Shown: one piece after another, positions 18,301 to 30,152 of the stretch
How positions within the stretch are numbered: position 1 is the stretch's first letter
Layout: every line of letters begins with the position of its first letter
Assembly: GCF_019100565.1 (NCBI RefSeq)
Contig: NZ_JAHRID010000008.1
Coordinates: forward strand, 1-64,000
Source of the DNA: Arsukibacterium indicum
Lineage (GTDB): Bacteria > Pseudomonadota > Gammaproteobacteria > Enterobacterales > Alteromonadaceae
Reading direction: 5' to 3'
DNA: 64,000 bases
Made by a program: the position numbers and the translations under genes
The notes under the pieces: model-generated
Database searches by the model: none
The model's input: only the letters and a program-made list of their open reading frames with translations
Told to the model about the DNA's origin: nothing

Positions 18301-19287
18301 GCTGTTAATAGCCAGACAACTGTCCAGCAAAGCGTATCTGAGGTGGGAGTGTTCCGGTTTAATACCGGGCTGGTTAATTATTTAACAATGTCTGATCCGG
18401 TTCCGGCCGCCACCGGCGAGCCCAGTGGCCGCTTTGTACCGGCCGACTTTGCACTTAGTGAAACAAGCAGCAGTGCCGCCTGCGGCAGTTTCAGTTATAT
18501 GCAGCAGCCCTTTAATCTTAGCTTTACCCTGACCGCGCGAAATATGCTGGGCCAGCGAACCCGAAATTACTATGGTGATTTTGCCAAAAGTACCTTGTTA
18601 CTGCAGGCAGAAAACGCCGATAACGGTGTCAATCTGAGCAGTCGTATCACCAGTAGCGGCTTTGGTAACTGGGCAGAGGGTGTGCAACTGTTCAGCACAA
18701 GCGAACTGCGTTTTGGCCGTCAGGCAGATGGTGCGCCGGACGGGCCTTTTACCGCGTTAACACTGGCACTAAAAGTTATCGACCCTGATAACAGCCTGGT
18801 GGCGAATCCGGATACCAATGTCAGTAATGTGGCTTGTGCCGGCGATAATAGTTGCAATGCCGCCACACTGATGCAGACAGACATCCGTTATGGCCGCATG
18901 CAAATGGCAAACGGCTATGGCCCTGAATATGACGACATGCCGGTTAATTTAACGGCTCAATATTGGCAGGGTAATGGCTTTAGCCGCAACACTGCGGATA
19001 GCTGCAGTGTAGTCAGCGCGGCCAATCTGAGTCTGAGCAACAGTCTGACCAGCGCAGTGGCAAGTGTGGCGACACTTAACGGCGGTAACATGCCACCAGC
19101 AGGTTTGCTGTTGCTGGCACCGGATGAGCCGGGTACCGTTGGCGCTACCTATCAGGTACCGGTCTGGCTGCAGTATGACTGGAATGATGATGGTAACTAT
19201 ACCGATTCACCACTGGCTGAGTTTATCTTTGGTCGCTATCGCGGCAACCCGCGGCAAATATACTGGCGCGAGCGTTTTTCACCATAA
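15325..19287 (+). CDS. mshQ: MSHA-associated large adhesin-like protein MshQ
   Basis: Very large secreted protein (1320 residues) with a signal peptide ending near SSQALA. After a beta-solenoid-like repeat segment (about 80-165) comes a LamG/concanavalin-like domain (about 185-385), a legume-lectin-like domain (about 410-655, with YWAYGGSGADGLAVVL), Ig-like stretches, and the long C-terminal region typical of MshQ (DUF6701-type). Lectin-like folds suggest glycan binding at the pilus tip or cell surface; that is inference. It is the last msh gene, overlapping mshP by 4 bp. A 216-bp gap follows before mreB, and no T-tailed terminator was seen in it. Confidence 0.85.
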   Translation: MKWVLTSILLLLSSQALAINCEDIWTEAVRVNSATPATINLPAALNPAFPEELEPIDYYYSGTFSSGPARVANSANPTARLFIDGSLTIESGSRFNSSNPAENFILIVTGSLVIRDNVQINGFILAGGAVTIGADTIINGAVTAKGSVSNAGLVNFQPEAIPSLIGGVVCDSVLPPAVLRAHYPLDQCFDESSSILSDLTGTYPASGLNLARATGLVNQAVRFNGNTNSRAELPAALLNGLENFSVSVWIYPEASTGFREIISGSNTTINNEFELYLTPENTIRTGIKGSYHSFTASPPTIALNSWQHVVFSRSGDEVCLYLNAALVGCTTAQSGNMDISRLALGVWWQAANSFADPFTGRMDEVLIYRNKLTGSEISRIYTSQRDGFNYDGSSRADSCLSCLADDFSAAALSDTWVTARSNGSFTPQIVNGRLRMTQAVTNQATSATYQRLYPAADNLVVIEFDYWAYGGSGADGLAVVLSDATVTPQPGSFGGPLGYGYKPGIPGFAGGWLGFGLDEFGNFSNEGGAASKGRRQQSVVVRGSGEGTTGYRYLKGTCNDGATNPAGGCLTPRVDGNAASPHRYRFTIDSRAPGTTMVSVERDHGTGYITLIAPFDARSQPGQAATPENFFLSLTGSTGGSTNIHELDNISICALRSSPVGQQIDHFEFDYSGQALTCKPERLTVRACANASCNQLVTTPVRATLSPASVTNGAWVGGNILNFSGGTTTVDLRRNVAGSTLIGVSGSVPATRPLSQTLCRAGAGPLTTAACNINFASAGLVFNIPDGVANQPATNIKVSAVRQSDVTQQCAPQFSNVSRNIRFWSSYIDPGPTARPASLPLQVNGSNVALAEGSATPLLLNFDSNGEALISVNYADAGQVQLNARYTGSAANEDAGLVMNGADPFVRRPAGLCIRNDGHCSAADASCPVFKRAAEPFSLTISAHAWQGGSSNICSNPVTPNFQHNNVSLSHSLVAPAGVPGSTGLLSYSHQRAVNSQTTVQQSVSEVGVFRFNTGLVNYLTMSDPVPAATGEPSGRFVPADFALSETSSSAACGSFSYMQQPFNLSFTLTARNMLGQRTRNYYGDFAKSTLLLQAENADNGVNLSSRITSSGFGNWAEGVQLFSTSELRFGRQADGAPDGPFTALTLALKVIDPDNSLVANPDTNVSNVACAGDNSCNAATLMQTDIRYGRMQMANGYGPEYDDMPVNLTAQYWQGNGFSRNTADSCSVVSAANLSLSNSLTSAVASVATLNGGNMPPAGLLLLAPDEPGTVGATYQVPVWLQYDWNDDGNYTDSPLAEFIFGRYRGNPRQIYWRERFSP

Positions 19288-19434
19288 TGTGAACCAACCG
19301 GACTGAGTAAGTACTGGCTTCGGCGCCAGATAGCGCAAGCTGGCTGATTAATTTCTGAAAAATGTCACAAAAGGCTATTTTCTTGGCATAGACTTACTTA
19401 GAATAGCCTGAGTAACTGATTTTAACTCCGGTAA

Positions 19435-20547
<1,113 letters not shown>

Positions 20548-20595
20548 TAGCACGCTGAGTGCAAGGAGTCGTGCTCTTACAAAACTGGTTATGTT

Positions 20596-21453
20596 ATGAA
20601 CGCTATTTTCAGCCGCGGCCCGTTGTTAGGATTACGTCTGTTGCTGGCGGTACTTTGCAGTGTCGGTTTAATGGTGGTAGATCGCTACACCGAGCGTTCT
20701 ACCCAGCTTCGTAGTTTTCTCACTTCGGCTGTCAGCCCGTTGTTTTATGTCGCCAGTTTACCGGAAACCTTACTGTCCGGTGCAACCGAGCAGTTTATGT
20801 CGCACCAGCGCCTGCTGGATGAAAATGCCCGCTTAAAAGAAACCCTGCTACGCCAGAACGGCCAGCTGCAACTGCTTGGCTACTTACAGCAGGAAAACAG
20901 TAAGTTACGGGCACTGCTGGGCTCGGCGCCGCTAACCAATGGCCAGCGGCTGGTGGCTGAAGTACTGGCTGTGTATAGCCATCCGTTTAGTCATCAGGTG
21001 GTATTAAATAAAGGCAAAAATGACGGTGTTACTGAGCATCAGCCTTTAATTGATGAAAGCGGTGTAGTGGGGCAGATTGTCAGTGTCGGGCCTACCAGTA
21101 GCCGGGCTTTACTTATTTCTGATAACACTCATGCTCTGTCAGTGCGGGCCGAACGCACCGGCATTCGCACCGTGGCCGAAGGGCTTGGCCAATGGGATTT
21201 ACTGCGGGTAATTCACTTGCCGCAAAGTGCCGACATCCGGGTTGGCGATCGCTTACTTACCTCCGGCCTGGACGGATTGTTTCCGGAAGGTTATCCGGTG
21301 GCCGAAGTCAGCCGGGTACAGCAGGATGAAAGCCAGCCTTTTATGACCGTATATGCCAAACCCTACGCCCAACTCGACAGAATTCGCCACGTGTTATTGC
21401 TGTGGCCAGGCACCCGGCTGGACGATGTGCTGAATGCTGAGGAGCCAAAGTAA
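20596..21453 (+). CDS. mreC: Rod-shape-determining protein MreC
   Basis: Bitopic periplasmic scaffold linking MreB filaments to the wall synthases PBP2/RodA. It has an N-terminal membrane helix (about 9-27), a coiled coil (about 75-105) and two six-stranded beta-barrel domains including VVLNKGKNDGVTEHQPLID. Length of 285 residues is typical. The stop codon shares one base with the mreD start. Confidence 0.95.
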   Translation: MNAIFSRGPLLGLRLLLAVLCSVGLMVVDRYTERSTQLRSFLTSAVSPLFYVASLPETLLSGATEQFMSHQRLLDENARLKETLLRQNGQLQLLGYLQQENSKLRALLGSAPLTNGQRLVAEVLAVYSHPFSHQVVLNKGKNDGVTEHQPLIDESGVVGQIVSVGPTSSRALLISDNTHALSVRAERTGIRTVAEGLGQWDLLRVIHLPQSADIRVGDRLLTSGLDGLFPEGYPVAEVSRVQQDESQPFMTVYAKPYAQLDRIRHVLLLWPGTRLDDVLNAEEPK

Positions 21454-21935
21454 TGCGCAGAAACGGTGGTTTAGGCTTTATCTATCTGTCGCTGCTGGTC
21501 GCCCTGTTGCTTACCGTAATGCCAATGCCTCAGCAGGTAAAATTGTTCAGGCCTGACTGGGCATTGCTGGTCGTGCTTTACTGGACCATGGCCTTGCCAG
21601 GCCGGGTCAATATTCTTACCGCTTTTGTGCTGGGTTTTTTAACAGACGTGTTGATTGGCACCGTGCTGGGGGTAAACGCCCTGGCATTTTCAGTCGTTGC
21701 TTTTATTGTTGCAGTAAACCATTTAAAGATTCGGAACTTTTCGGTGATCCAGCAAGCCTTACTGATGGGTTTGTTCCTGGCGTTGTACCACTTGCTACTG
21801 TTCTGGCTTAGTCACTTTTTAACGGGCGTCTATTTTTTACCCGCTTATTTATGGCCGGTATTAACAGGTATGTTAGTCTGGCCCTGGTTATTCTGGTTGT
21901 TAAGGCGCTATCGGCGGCAATTTAAGATCCAGTAA
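21453..21935 (+). CDS. mreD: Rod-shape-determining protein MreD
   Basis: Small polytopic inner-membrane protein of 160 residues with five or six hydrophobic helices and the conserved [12 protein letters not shown] near residue 30. It completes the elongasome MreBCD set. It overlaps mreC by 1 bp and is followed after 32 bp by maf. Confidence 0.93.
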   Translation: MRRNGGLGFIYLSLLVALLLTVMPMPQQVKLFRPDWALLVVLYWTMALPGRVNILTAFVLGFLTDVLIGTVLGVNALAFSVVAFIVAVNHLKIRNFSVIQQALLMGLFLALYHLLLFWLSHFLTGVYFLPAYLWPVLTGMLVWPWLFWLLRRYRRQFKIQ

Positions 21936-21967
21936 TTAACGTATTAACACGACAAAGATCCAACAAC

Positions 21968-22540
21968 ATGTATCCAGAAATTGCACTAGCTTCTGCTTCA
22001 CCCCGGCGTCGTGAATTGCTGCAACAGATAGCCGTACCTTTTTCTCTGGTACAGGTTGATGTTGATGAAAGCCTGCATGATGGCGAAAGCCCTGTCGCTT
22101 ATGTTAGCCGGCTGGCCCGTGCTAAAGCGCAGGCCGGCGCTGATCAAATCCACTTTGCGCTACCGGTGCTCGGTGCTGATACTATAGTGGTGGTTGACCA
22201 GCATATTTTAGGTAAGCCTGCCGATGAGGCGGATTTCAGCCGGATGATGCAATTGTTGTCTGGCCGTTGTCATCAGGTGTTGACAGCCGTGGCGCTGATT
22301 GGCCGTCACAATAGTGCCAGCTGCTGCGTTACTACTGACGTGAGTTTCCGGCAGCTGACTGCCGCAGATATTGCCGCTTACTGGCAAACTGGCGAGCCTC
22401 GGGACAAAGCCGGTGGTTATGGCATTCAGGGCCAGGGCGGTCGGTTTGTCAGCCATATTAGTGGCAGCTACAGTGCTGTGGTCGGTTTACCACTGTGCGA
22501 AACCGATCTTTTACTACGTAACTGGCAGGAGCAGGCATGA
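21968..22540 (+). CDS. maf: Maf/YhdE nucleoside triphosphate pyrophosphatase
   Basis: House-cleaning pyrophosphatase of the YhdE subgroup (dTTP, UTP and modified pyrimidine NTPs in E. coli). It shows [10 protein letters not shown] near residue 9, GADTIVVVD near 70 and the YhdE-type [18 protein letters not shown] near 140. Length of 190 residues is typical. It overlaps rng by 4 bp. The gene order mreD-maf-rng matches E. coli. Confidence 0.93.
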   Translation: MYPEIALASASPRRRELLQQIAVPFSLVQVDVDESLHDGESPVAYVSRLARAKAQAGADQIHFALPVLGADTIVVVDQHILGKPADEADFSRMMQLLSGRCHQVLTAVALIGRHNSASCCVTTDVSFRQLTAADIAAYWQTGEPRDKAGGYGIQGQGGRFVSHISGSYSAVVGLPLCETDLLLRNWQEQA

Positions 22541-24003
22541 GTGCAGAACTACTGTTAAACGTTACGCCGACAGAAACCCGGGTGGCTCTGATTGAAAACG
22601 GTGTGCTGCAGGAGTTACATATAGAGCGCCAGGCCAAACTGGGGCTGGTTGGCAACATTTATGTGGGCAAAGTCAGCCGGGTATTGCCTGGCATGCAGGC
22701 AGCCTTTGTTGATATCGGCCTGGATAAAGCCGCTTTTTTGCATGCTTCTGATATTGTCCAGCATAACGAGAGTAACGAGCAGGACACCAAACCTGCCGTC
22801 AGCAAAGACATCCGGGTGCTGGTGCGTGAAGGTCAGCATCTGCTGGTACAGGTAGTGAAAGATCCACTGGGTACCAAAGGCGCCCGTTTAACCACCGATA
22901 TTACCCTGCCGTCCCGTTATCTGGTATTTATGCCCGACTCCAATCATGTTGGCGTGTCGCAACGGCTGGAAACAGAAGCCGAGCGCAAACGGCTGAAAGA
23001 TATTGTCACGGACTGCCTGGATGACAGCGGCGGCTTTATTGTCCGCACTGCGGCTGAAGGCGCCGGCAGCGATGAGTTGGTGCAGGACGCGAAGTTTTTA
23101 AAAAAGCTGTGGAGCAAAATTGTTAAACGCAAACAGAAAACCCGCAAAGAAGGCGTAGTGTATGAAGATTTAACCCTGTGCTACCGGATCCTGCGTGACT
23201 TTGTTGGCAGCGAGCTGGAGCGGGTGCGGATTGACTCTAAAATTACTTACCAGCAGCTCACTGCATTTTGTGAAGAATTTATGCCCCATATCTCGCCATT
23301 GCTGGAGTATTATCCCGGTGAGCGGCCTATTTTCGATATGTTTGATGTTGAAAACGAAATACAGCGGGCACTGGAGCGTAAAGTGCCGCTGAAAAGTGGC
23401 GGTTACCTGATCATTGATCAGACTGAAGCGATGACCACAATTGACGTTAATACCGGCGCCTTTGTCGGTCACCGCAATCTGGAAGAAACCATATTTAACA
23501 CCAATACTGAAGCCACTCAGGCCATTGCCCGCCAACTACGGTTACGTAATCTGGGTGGCATCATTATTATCGACTTTATCGATATGCAAAGTACCGAGCA
23601 TCAGCGGCGGGTTTATCACAGCCTGGAACTAGCGCTGTCGCGCGACCGGGCTAAAACAAACATTCATGGTTTCTCAGCACTTGGGCTGGTAGAAATGACC
23701 CGCAAACGCACGCGGGAAAGTCTGGAGCATATTCTGTGTTCGGAGTGTCCGGTATGCAAGGGCCGGGGTAGCTTAAAAACGGTTGAAACCGTCTGTTTTG
23801 AAATTCTGCGGGAAATTGTCCGGGTAAACCGGGCTTATGCTGCCGATAAATTTGCGGTGTATGTGTCGCCGGTGGTTAAAGATGCGCTAACCACTGATGA
23901 ATTTCATAGCCTGGCAGAGTTGCAGGTATTTATTGGCAAGCAAATAACCATCTACGGTGAGCCGATGTATACGCAGGAGCAATTTGATGTGGTGATGATG
24001 TAG
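22537..24003 (+). CDS. rng: Ribonuclease G
   Basis: Endoribonuclease of the RNase E/G family that matures the 16S rRNA 5' end and takes part in mRNA decay. It has an N-terminal S1 domain ([20 protein letters not shown]), the DNase I-like catalytic part with [13 protein letters not shown] and IIIDFIDM, and the zinc-link CPVCKGRG. The 488 residues match E. coli RNase G (489). It lacks the long C-terminal scaffold of RNase E. It overlaps maf by 4 bp and yhdP by 1 bp. Confidence 0.96.
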   Translation: MSAELLLNVTPTETRVALIENGVLQELHIERQAKLGLVGNIYVGKVSRVLPGMQAAFVDIGLDKAAFLHASDIVQHNESNEQDTKPAVSKDIRVLVREGQHLLVQVVKDPLGTKGARLTTDITLPSRYLVFMPDSNHVGVSQRLETEAERKRLKDIVTDCLDDSGGFIVRTAAEGAGSDELVQDAKFLKKLWSKIVKRKQKTRKEGVVYEDLTLCYRILRDFVGSELERVRIDSKITYQQLTAFCEEFMPHISPLLEYYPGERPIFDMFDVENEIQRALERKVPLKSGGYLIIDQTEAMTTIDVNTGAFVGHRNLEETIFNTNTEATQAIARQLRLRNLGGIIIIDFIDMQSTEHQRRVYHSLELALSRDRAKTNIHGFSALGLVEMTRKRTRESLEHILCSECPVCKGRGSLKTVETVCFEILREIVRVNRAYAADKFAVYVSPVVKDALTTDEFHSLAELQVFIGKQITIYGEPMYTQEQFDVVMM

Positions 24004-27000
24004 TGCAAAAAGCAACCCGGGTCTGCTTTTATTGTTTACACAAACTCTGGCTGTTACTGGCCATAGGCCTGGTGCTGCTTGCAACCCTGGTATCCATTTT
24101 ACGGCTGGCACTGCCTTATGCCGACAGTTATAAACATCACCTGGAGCAGCTGCTGGCCGGCCAGCTCGGTACCCAGGTACAGATAGCAGAAGTCAGTGCC
24201 GGTTGGCAAAAGTTTGGCCCGGCCATGGTATTGCACCAGATGCAACTGGGCGGCGCGGGGCAGGGGGGCCAGCTTTCGATCAGTCAAACCCGGGTCCACT
24301 TTGATTTCTGGCAAAGTTTGCGCAATCTGCAGTTGCGGGCTGAACATTTCGAGCTCAGAGGCCTGCGCTATACCATTGACAGCAACAGCTTACTTAACCG
24401 GCCGCAAACCGACTTGCCACTTGATACTGCCCCTGTTATCAGCGCGCTGGAGCAACTATTCTTTCGCCAGCTAAATCATTTTACCTTACTCGACAGCGAA
24501 CTGGTGTTAACGGCAGCGGGCAGCGACGATATTGTGATTGCCGTCCAAAAGCTGGACTGGCGTAATCAAGGCGAACGGCATCAGGGCATTGGTGAACTGG
24601 CGGTTGCTGATATTACCGGCAATACCCTTACATTCATTATCGATCTCTACGGGCCGACGTTAGATAAGGCTTTTGGTCAGATATTTCTGGAAAGCCGCAA
24701 ACTGGATATTTTACCCTGGTTTGAACAGTCGTTGCCGGCAACCGGCCGCCTGGATCAGGCCGATATCAATTTTCAGGCCTGGGGTCGGGTTGATCAGGGT
24801 GAATTACAGCGCTTTCAGATTGAACTGGCTGACAACAGCTTAAGCTGGCAACGCGAAGAGCAGGCTCATCAGCTGAAGCTGGGGCCGGGGCAGCTATTGT
24901 GGTATCCAATCGCTGATGGCTGGTCATTGTATTCAGGGCCTTTAGTGATGTCTGACGGTCAGGCCAGCTGGCCGGATCTTACCGTGCAACTGCACCGCAA
25001 CGCTGCCGGCTGGCATGGTCAGTTGCAACAGTTAAAGCTGGATGCGCTGGCGCCGCTCAGTCAGTTACTCAGTGATGAAGTTCCGCAATTAGCCAGGCTG
25101 ACCACTACTCAGTTACAGGGCGACCTGACACAGGCGCAGTGGCAGTTTCAAAGCGCCGATAACTGGCAACTTCAGGGGGAGCTGGCTGGTTTAAGCAAAA
25201 CCAGCAGCAGCGATATGCCAGGCTTAGCCAATCTTAATGGCCAGTTCTGGGCGGCGGCCAATGCCGCAGGGCTAACTCTTAATGGTCAGCACAGTGAACT
25301 GCAGTGGGCCAGCATGTTTACCGACCCTATTGCCTATCAGCAGTTACAGCTTTCTTTGCTGGCGCGGAAAAATGGCGCCGGGGTATGGCAAATTCAACTA
25401 CCCGCCGTGCAGCTTACAGCAGATGATTTCAAGCTGACGGCCAGCATGCAATGGAGCCTGCAACCGCAACCCGAGCTGAGTTTATTCGCCACCCTTAGTG
25501 ACGCCGATGCCAGTAACACCAGCCGCTATTTGCCACTGCGTTATCTGCCTGAAAAAACCCGTGAATACCTCAGTGGCGCTATTATTGATGGCAAGCTGCA
25601 ACAGGCCAGTGTGCTGTGGCAGGGGGCCCCGGCTGACTATCCGTTTGCCGGTGGCCAGGGAATATTTCAGGTTGAGGCAAAGGTGAGCGATGCCCGGTTT
25701 GTATTTAATCCCGACTGGCCAGCCCTGGAGCAACTGCAAAGCCGCTTATGGTTTGAAAACGCTGCCATGAAAATCAGCACTGATAGTGCGACTATAGGCG
25801 GTATTGCGTTAAGTGGCGGTGTTACCGCTGAAATTGCTGATTTACTTGATGCAGAGTACCTGACAATCGACATTAACAGTGCATTAGAGCTAACCCAGGC
25901 CAGTGGGCTGATTGGTGCCTCACCGCTACGCGACAACTTAGGTAAGGTACTGCAACAGCTGGCACCCTCTGGCCCGGCTTTGGCTGACATTGTACTGCAA
26001 GTTGGGTTACGTGAGCCTTCGGTGCAGGCCAGTGGTAACGTTAGCCTCAATAAAGTAAGCCTTAATTTAATGGCGCCACAGCTGGCCATCCGTCAGTTAA
26101 GTGGCCGGGTTGCTTTTCGTGACAGTGAGATAACTGCCGACGATCTTACGTTCAACTGGCGCGGCTTGCCGGTTAGCGCCAGTTTAAGTGGGCAGCAACA
26201 GAATGAGCAGTACCTGTTTAATCTTAACGCCAACGCTACCAATGGCAGTAGCAACGTGGTTAATGCATTGTGGCCGTCAGCCGCTGCCCTGGCCAGTGGC
26301 GATCTCTCCTGGCAACTTGGCCTGGCATTGCAACTGCAGGACGATGATTTCAGTTACAGCTCAGCGCTCAGTGCTGATTTAACCAACACAGCCCTGCAGC
26401 TGCCGGAGCCATACCAGAAAACGGCCGCAAGTGCAGCAAAACTGCAACTGCAGGCTGAAGGGGGCAGTGAGCAGGGGCTGCTAACGTTGAACTATGCTGA
26501 CCAGCTGTATTTTACTGCAGAACTGGACCACAGCAGCGGCCGGCTGCAGCGGGCAAACCTGAGCCTGGGCCCGGAAAATGCGGGGATCAATGGCCCGAAT
26601 TTTACTGTGGACATCGATATCGACCGTGCCGCGTTTTTGCCCTGGCAGCAACTGCTGAACGAGCAGTTGTTCAGTGACAACCTAAACGAGAGCGCGCTTA
26701 TGCCGCCGCTAAGCCGGGTACGCGGCCGGGTTGGCAAGTTGGATCTGGCTGGCACCGCCGCCTTAACCAATACGGTATTTGAGCTTGAGCCGGCAGCCGA
26801 AAGCTGGCATCTGCGTTTACACGGCACTGAAATCGCCAGTCGCTGGAATTTTAGTCGCAACTGGCAACAGCAGGGGCTGCAGGTTGAAATAGATTATTTG
26901 CACTTGCCGCTGCAGCAGCAGACTGGCAATACTGCACAGCAACATATGTTGCCGCAGCTGCAGGCAGAGTTGCTGACCATGGCACCGCTTAGTGTTAACT

Positions 27001-27860
27001 GCCGCGACTGCTCTGTCGGCAGCTATCGGTTTGGTAAGCTGGAACTCGCGGCACGGGGCCAGGGTGATCACTGGCAGCTAAGCAGATTTGACAGCCGGTA
27101 TAAGAATAATCAGCTGACAATGCAGGGTAACTGGGTTCCCGATCAGCAACTTGGGGTAACAGAGCTTAGTGGTCGCTTTCAAAGTCCGGATCTGGGCTCT
27201 CTGGTAAACGAATTCCAGCTGACCAGCGGCATCAGCGGCAGCCGGGCCGATATTAATTTTGCGCTGAACTGGCCGGCCGCGCCAACTCAGTTTGAGCTGG
27301 CAAAGCTTAACGGTCAGCTCCAGTTTAATCTGGGTGAAGGGGCGTTAACTGAAGTCAGTGATCAGGGCGCGCGGCTGTTTTCTATTTTCAGCCTCGACTC
27401 GCTGGTACGTAAGTTACGGCTGGATTTTCGGGATGTATTTTCCAAAGGTTTCTTCTATAACAAAATGGCCGGCACATTGGCAATTCATCAGGGGGTGGTG
27501 CAAACCAGTGATACCAGCATAGATGGGGTGCCGGGCAATCTGGCCATTCAGGGCTATGCTGATTTAGTCTCTGAACAGCTGGACTACCAAATGTCGTTTT
27601 CACCTAAAGTGACCTCCAGCTTGCCGGTAATTATTGCCTGGATGGTTAACCCGGCCACTGGCCTGGCTGCACTGGCGCTGGACGAGGTATTCCAGTCAGC
27701 TGAAGTGATCTCACGGATTAACTTTACCGTTACCGGTACTTTCGGCCAGCCTGTGGTAACTGAAGTTAACCGGCACAGTACCGAAGTGCCGGTGCCAGTG
27801 CGCATCGCCCGGCCTGAAGCCGTTATCAATGACGAGGAGCAGCAACCCCGTGGCAACTAA
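24003..27860 (+). CDS. yhdP: AsmA-like phospholipid transport protein YhdP
   Basis: Giant AsmA-like protein of 1285 residues, anchored by one N-terminal helix (about 13-35) with a long periplasmic beta-groove ending in the conserved AsmA-type C-terminus (YQMSFSPKVTSSLPVIIAWM). E. coli YhdP, with TamB and YdbH, moves phospholipids to the outer membrane. The start is GTG 24003, sharing a base with the rng stop. It overlaps the next gene by 11 bp if that one starts at 27850. Confidence 0.92.
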   Translation: MQKATRVCFYCLHKLWLLLAIGLVLLATLVSILRLALPYADSYKHHLEQLLAGQLGTQVQIAEVSAGWQKFGPAMVLHQMQLGGAGQGGQLSISQTRVHFDFWQSLRNLQLRAEHFELRGLRYTIDSNSLLNRPQTDLPLDTAPVISALEQLFFRQLNHFTLLDSELVLTAAGSDDIVIAVQKLDWRNQGERHQGIGELAVADITGNTLTFIIDLYGPTLDKAFGQIFLESRKLDILPWFEQSLPATGRLDQADINFQAWGRVDQGELQRFQIELADNSLSWQREEQAHQLKLGPGQLLWYPIADGWSLYSGPLVMSDGQASWPDLTVQLHRNAAGWHGQLQQLKLDALAPLSQLLSDEVPQLARLTTTQLQGDLTQAQWQFQSADNWQLQGELAGLSKTSSSDMPGLANLNGQFWAAANAAGLTLNGQHSELQWASMFTDPIAYQQLQLSLLARKNGAGVWQIQLPAVQLTADDFKLTASMQWSLQPQPELSLFATLSDADASNTSRYLPLRYLPEKTREYLSGAIIDGKLQQASVLWQGAPADYPFAGGQGIFQVEAKVSDARFVFNPDWPALEQLQSRLWFENAAMKISTDSATIGGIALSGGVTAEIADLLDAEYLTIDINSALELTQASGLIGASPLRDNLGKVLQQLAPSGPALADIVLQVGLREPSVQASGNVSLNKVSLNLMAPQLAIRQLSGRVAFRDSEITADDLTFNWRGLPVSASLSGQQQNEQYLFNLNANATNGSSNVVNALWPSAAALASGDLSWQLGLALQLQDDDFSYSSALSADLTNTALQLPEPYQKTAASAAKLQLQAEGGSEQGLLTLNYADQLYFTAELDHSSGRLQRANLSLGPENAGINGPNFTVDIDIDRAAFLPWQQLLNEQLFSDNLNESALMPPLSRVRGRVGKLDLAGTAALTNTVFELEPAAESWHLRLHGTEIASRWNFSRNWQQQGLQVEIDYLHLPLQQQTGNTAQQHMLPQLQAELLTMAPLSVNCRDCSVGSYRFGKLELAARGQGDHWQLSRFDSRYKNNQLTMQGNWVPDQQLGVTELSGRFQSPDLGSLVNEFQLTSGISGSRADINFALNWPAAPTQFELAKLNGQLQFNLGEGALTEVSDQGARLFSIFSLDSLVRKLRLDFRDVFSKGFFYNKMAGTLAIHQGVVQTSDTSIDGVPGNLAIQGYADLVSEQLDYQMSFSPKVTSSLPVIIAWMVNPATGLAALALDEVFQSAEVISRINFTVTGTFGQPVVTEVNRHSTEVPVPVRIARPEAVINDEEQQPRGN

Positions 27861-28683
27861 CTGGCGGTTATCGGCAATTCAGCTTACCAGTGGCCCCGAG
27901 CCGGCGGCGAACCTGGCTGCGGTCAGGCAACACTTGCAGCAATTACCGCAGGCAGAGCAGCACCTGGTGTTGCTGCCTGAATGCTTTGCTGTTTTTGGTG
28001 GTGGTGACAAGCTGCAGCTGGCCCATCAGGCAGCCATTGGTGAGGGCGCTATTCAGCGGGCATGCGCCCAACTGGCACGCCAGTTTTCGGTGTATCTGGT
28101 TGCCGGCAGCCAACCGACCACCACCGCAGATCCAAACCGTTTTGCGGCAAGTTGTCTGGTGTACAGCCCGCAAGGTGAGTTACTTGCCGATTATCAGAAA
28201 CTGCATTTGTTTGATGTTAACGTGGCCGACAGTACCGGAAGTTATCGTGAATCGGCCACAACCCTGGCGGGACAAAAGATCAGTTTATGTCAGTTACCCG
28301 GCCTGAAACTGGGGCTGAGTATATGCTATGATGTGCGCTTTCCCGGCTTAATGCAGGCGTTGGCAGTGCAGGGCATGCAGCTACTGACGGTGCCATCGGC
28401 GTTTACCCGGCCCACCGGGGGCGCCCACTGGCATACGCTGCTAAAAGCCCGGGCGATAGAAAACCAGTGCTTTGTGCTGGCGGCTAATCAAACCGGCGTG
28501 CATGCTAATGGCCGTGAAACCTTTGGCCATAGCCTGATTATTGATCCCTGGGGTGAAGTGCTCGCTGACGCAGGTACAGACCCGGGTTGGGTCTCAGCGC
28601 TGGTCGATCTGAACCAATGCCGGCAACTGGGCCAGAAAATGCCGGTCCACCAGCATAATCGTTTTAACAGTGAGCTGAAATAA
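27850..28683 (+). CDS. Nitrilase-superfamily carbon-nitrogen hydrolase (Nit/omega-amidase-like)
   Basis: Cytoplasmic C-N hydrolase of about 277 residues. The Glu-Lys-Cys triad is visible in LLPECFAVF (Glu about 44), [10 protein letters not shown] (Lys about 117) and [10 protein letters not shown] (Cys about 159). It is closest in style to Nit1/NitFhit and YbeM-type proteins, which hydrolyse deaminated glutathione or omega-amides; the exact substrate is inferred. GTG 27850 is favoured (GAGGAG 10 nt upstream), though ATG 27829 is in frame. Its place between yhdP and tldD is common in related gammaproteobacteria. Confidence 0.85.
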   Translation: MATNWRLSAIQLTSGPEPAANLAAVRQHLQQLPQAEQHLVLLPECFAVFGGGDKLQLAHQAAIGEGAIQRACAQLARQFSVYLVAGSQPTTTADPNRFAASCLVYSPQGELLADYQKLHLFDVNVADSTGSYRESATTLAGQKISLCQLPGLKLGLSICYDVRFPGLMQALAVQGMQLLTVPSAFTRPTGGAHWHTLLKARAIENQCFVLAANQTGVHANGRETFGHSLIIDPWGEVLADAGTDPGWVSALVDLNQCRQLGQKMPVHQHNRFNSELK

Positions 28684-30122
28684 TGAATGCAGTTGAACAG
28701 AATTTAATTACCGCCTCCGATCTCAGCATGGCAGATCTGGAGCACAGTCTTGGCTACTTATTTGGCCATCAGCTCGACTATGCCGATTTATATTTTCAAT
28801 CCAGTGTGCATGAATCCTGGGTGCTGGAAGATGGCCTGGTAAAAGACGGTTCCTTTAATATCGAGCGCGGTGTCGGGGTGCGGGCCATCAGCGGTGAGAA
28901 AACCGGTTTTGCCTATGCAGACACTATTAGCGCTGCGGCGTTGCAGCAGGCTGCAGGCGCAGCACGCGGTATTGCCAGCCATGGCCAGCAGGGCCGGGTA
29001 AAGGCCTTTAGCAGAAGCGGCAACAGCAATATTTATCTGCCCTGTGAGCCACTGCAAAGCCTGAGCAATACCGAAAAAGTGGCATTGTTAAACCAGATTG
29101 AAGCCTTTATCCGCACGCTGGACAACCGGGCCGAGCAGGTAATGGTCAGCTTATCCGGCGTATATGAAGAAGTATTGGTAGCCGCCAGCGATGGTACCTT
29201 TGCGACTGATATCCGGCCACTGGTTCGGCTGAATTGTTCAGTTTTACTGGAGCAGGATGGCCGGCGTGAGCGTGGCAGTGCCGGCGGCGGTGGCCGCACC
29301 GATTATTTATATTTCAGCGAGCTGGTGAATGACCAGCCGCGCTGGCAACAGTACGCGCGCGATGCAGTAAGAATGGCCCAGATTAATTTAACCGCAATAG
29401 ATGCGCCGGCAGGTACTATGCCGGTGGTGCTGGGCTCAGGCTGGCCCGGAGTATTGCTGCATGAAGCGGTAGGCCATGGCCTGGAAGGCGACTTTAACCG
29501 CAAGGGCTCGTCAACCTTCAGTGGCCGGATTGGCCAGCAGGTTGCGTCAAAGCTGTGTACTATTGTTGATGATGGCACCCTGGCCCAGCGGCGCGGCTCG
29601 CTTAATGTCGATGACGAAGGCGTGCCAAGTCAGCACAATGTGCTGATCGAAAAAGGTGTGCTGAAGGGTTATATTCAGGATAAACATAATGCCATGCTGA
29701 TGGGGGTTAATCCTACCGGCAACGGCCGGCGCGAGTCTTTTGCTCATTTACCGATGCCGCGGATGACCAACACCTATATGCTGGCTGGTGAGCATGACCC
29801 TGCGGAAATTATTGCCAGCGTTAAAAAGGGCATTTATGCGCCGAATTTTGGTGGTGGCCAGGTAGACATCACCTCCGGTAAGTTTGTATTTTCGGCCTCA
29901 GAGGCCTATTTAATTGAAGACGGTAAAATCACCAGCCCGATTAAAGGCGCGACCTTAATTGGTAATGGTCCGGCTGCCATGCAGCAGGTATCGATGGTGG
30001 GCAACGATTTAGCACTGGATACCGGGGTAGGCGTTTGTGGTAAACAGGGCCAGAGCGTGCCGGTTGGTGTAGGTCAGCCAACCTTAAAACTGGACGCGAT
30101 GACCGTTGGCGGCACCCAATAA
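28683..30122 (+). CDS. tldD: Metalloprotease TldD
   Basis: Zinc metalloprotease subunit that works with PmbA (TldE) as a heterodimer, processing unfolded peptides such as microcin B17 precursor and CcdA. The active-site HEAVGH (His260, Glu261, His265) lies in [14 protein letters not shown], with a distal zinc-ligand cysteine near the C-terminus ([10 protein letters not shown]). 479 residues compare with 481 in E. coli. It starts 1 bp inside the preceding stop. Its partner pmbA is about 1.8 kb downstream. Confidence 0.96.
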   Translation: MNAVEQNLITASDLSMADLEHSLGYLFGHQLDYADLYFQSSVHESWVLEDGLVKDGSFNIERGVGVRAISGEKTGFAYADTISAAALQQAAGAARGIASHGQQGRVKAFSRSGNSNIYLPCEPLQSLSNTEKVALLNQIEAFIRTLDNRAEQVMVSLSGVYEEVLVAASDGTFATDIRPLVRLNCSVLLEQDGRRERGSAGGGGRTDYLYFSELVNDQPRWQQYARDAVRMAQINLTAIDAPAGTMPVVLGSGWPGVLLHEAVGHGLEGDFNRKGSSTFSGRIGQQVASKLCTIVDDGTLAQRRGSLNVDDEGVPSQHNVLIEKGVLKGYIQDKHNAMLMGVNPTGNGRRESFAHLPMPRMTNTYMLAGEHDPAEIIASVKKGIYAPNFGGGQVDITSGKFVFSASEAYLIEDGKITSPIKGATLIGNGPAAMQQVSMVGNDLALDTGVGVCGKQGQSVPVGVGQPTLKLDAMTVGGTQ

Positions 30123-30152
30123 CTGAATAAAAATTAACAACAGGAAGCAACA

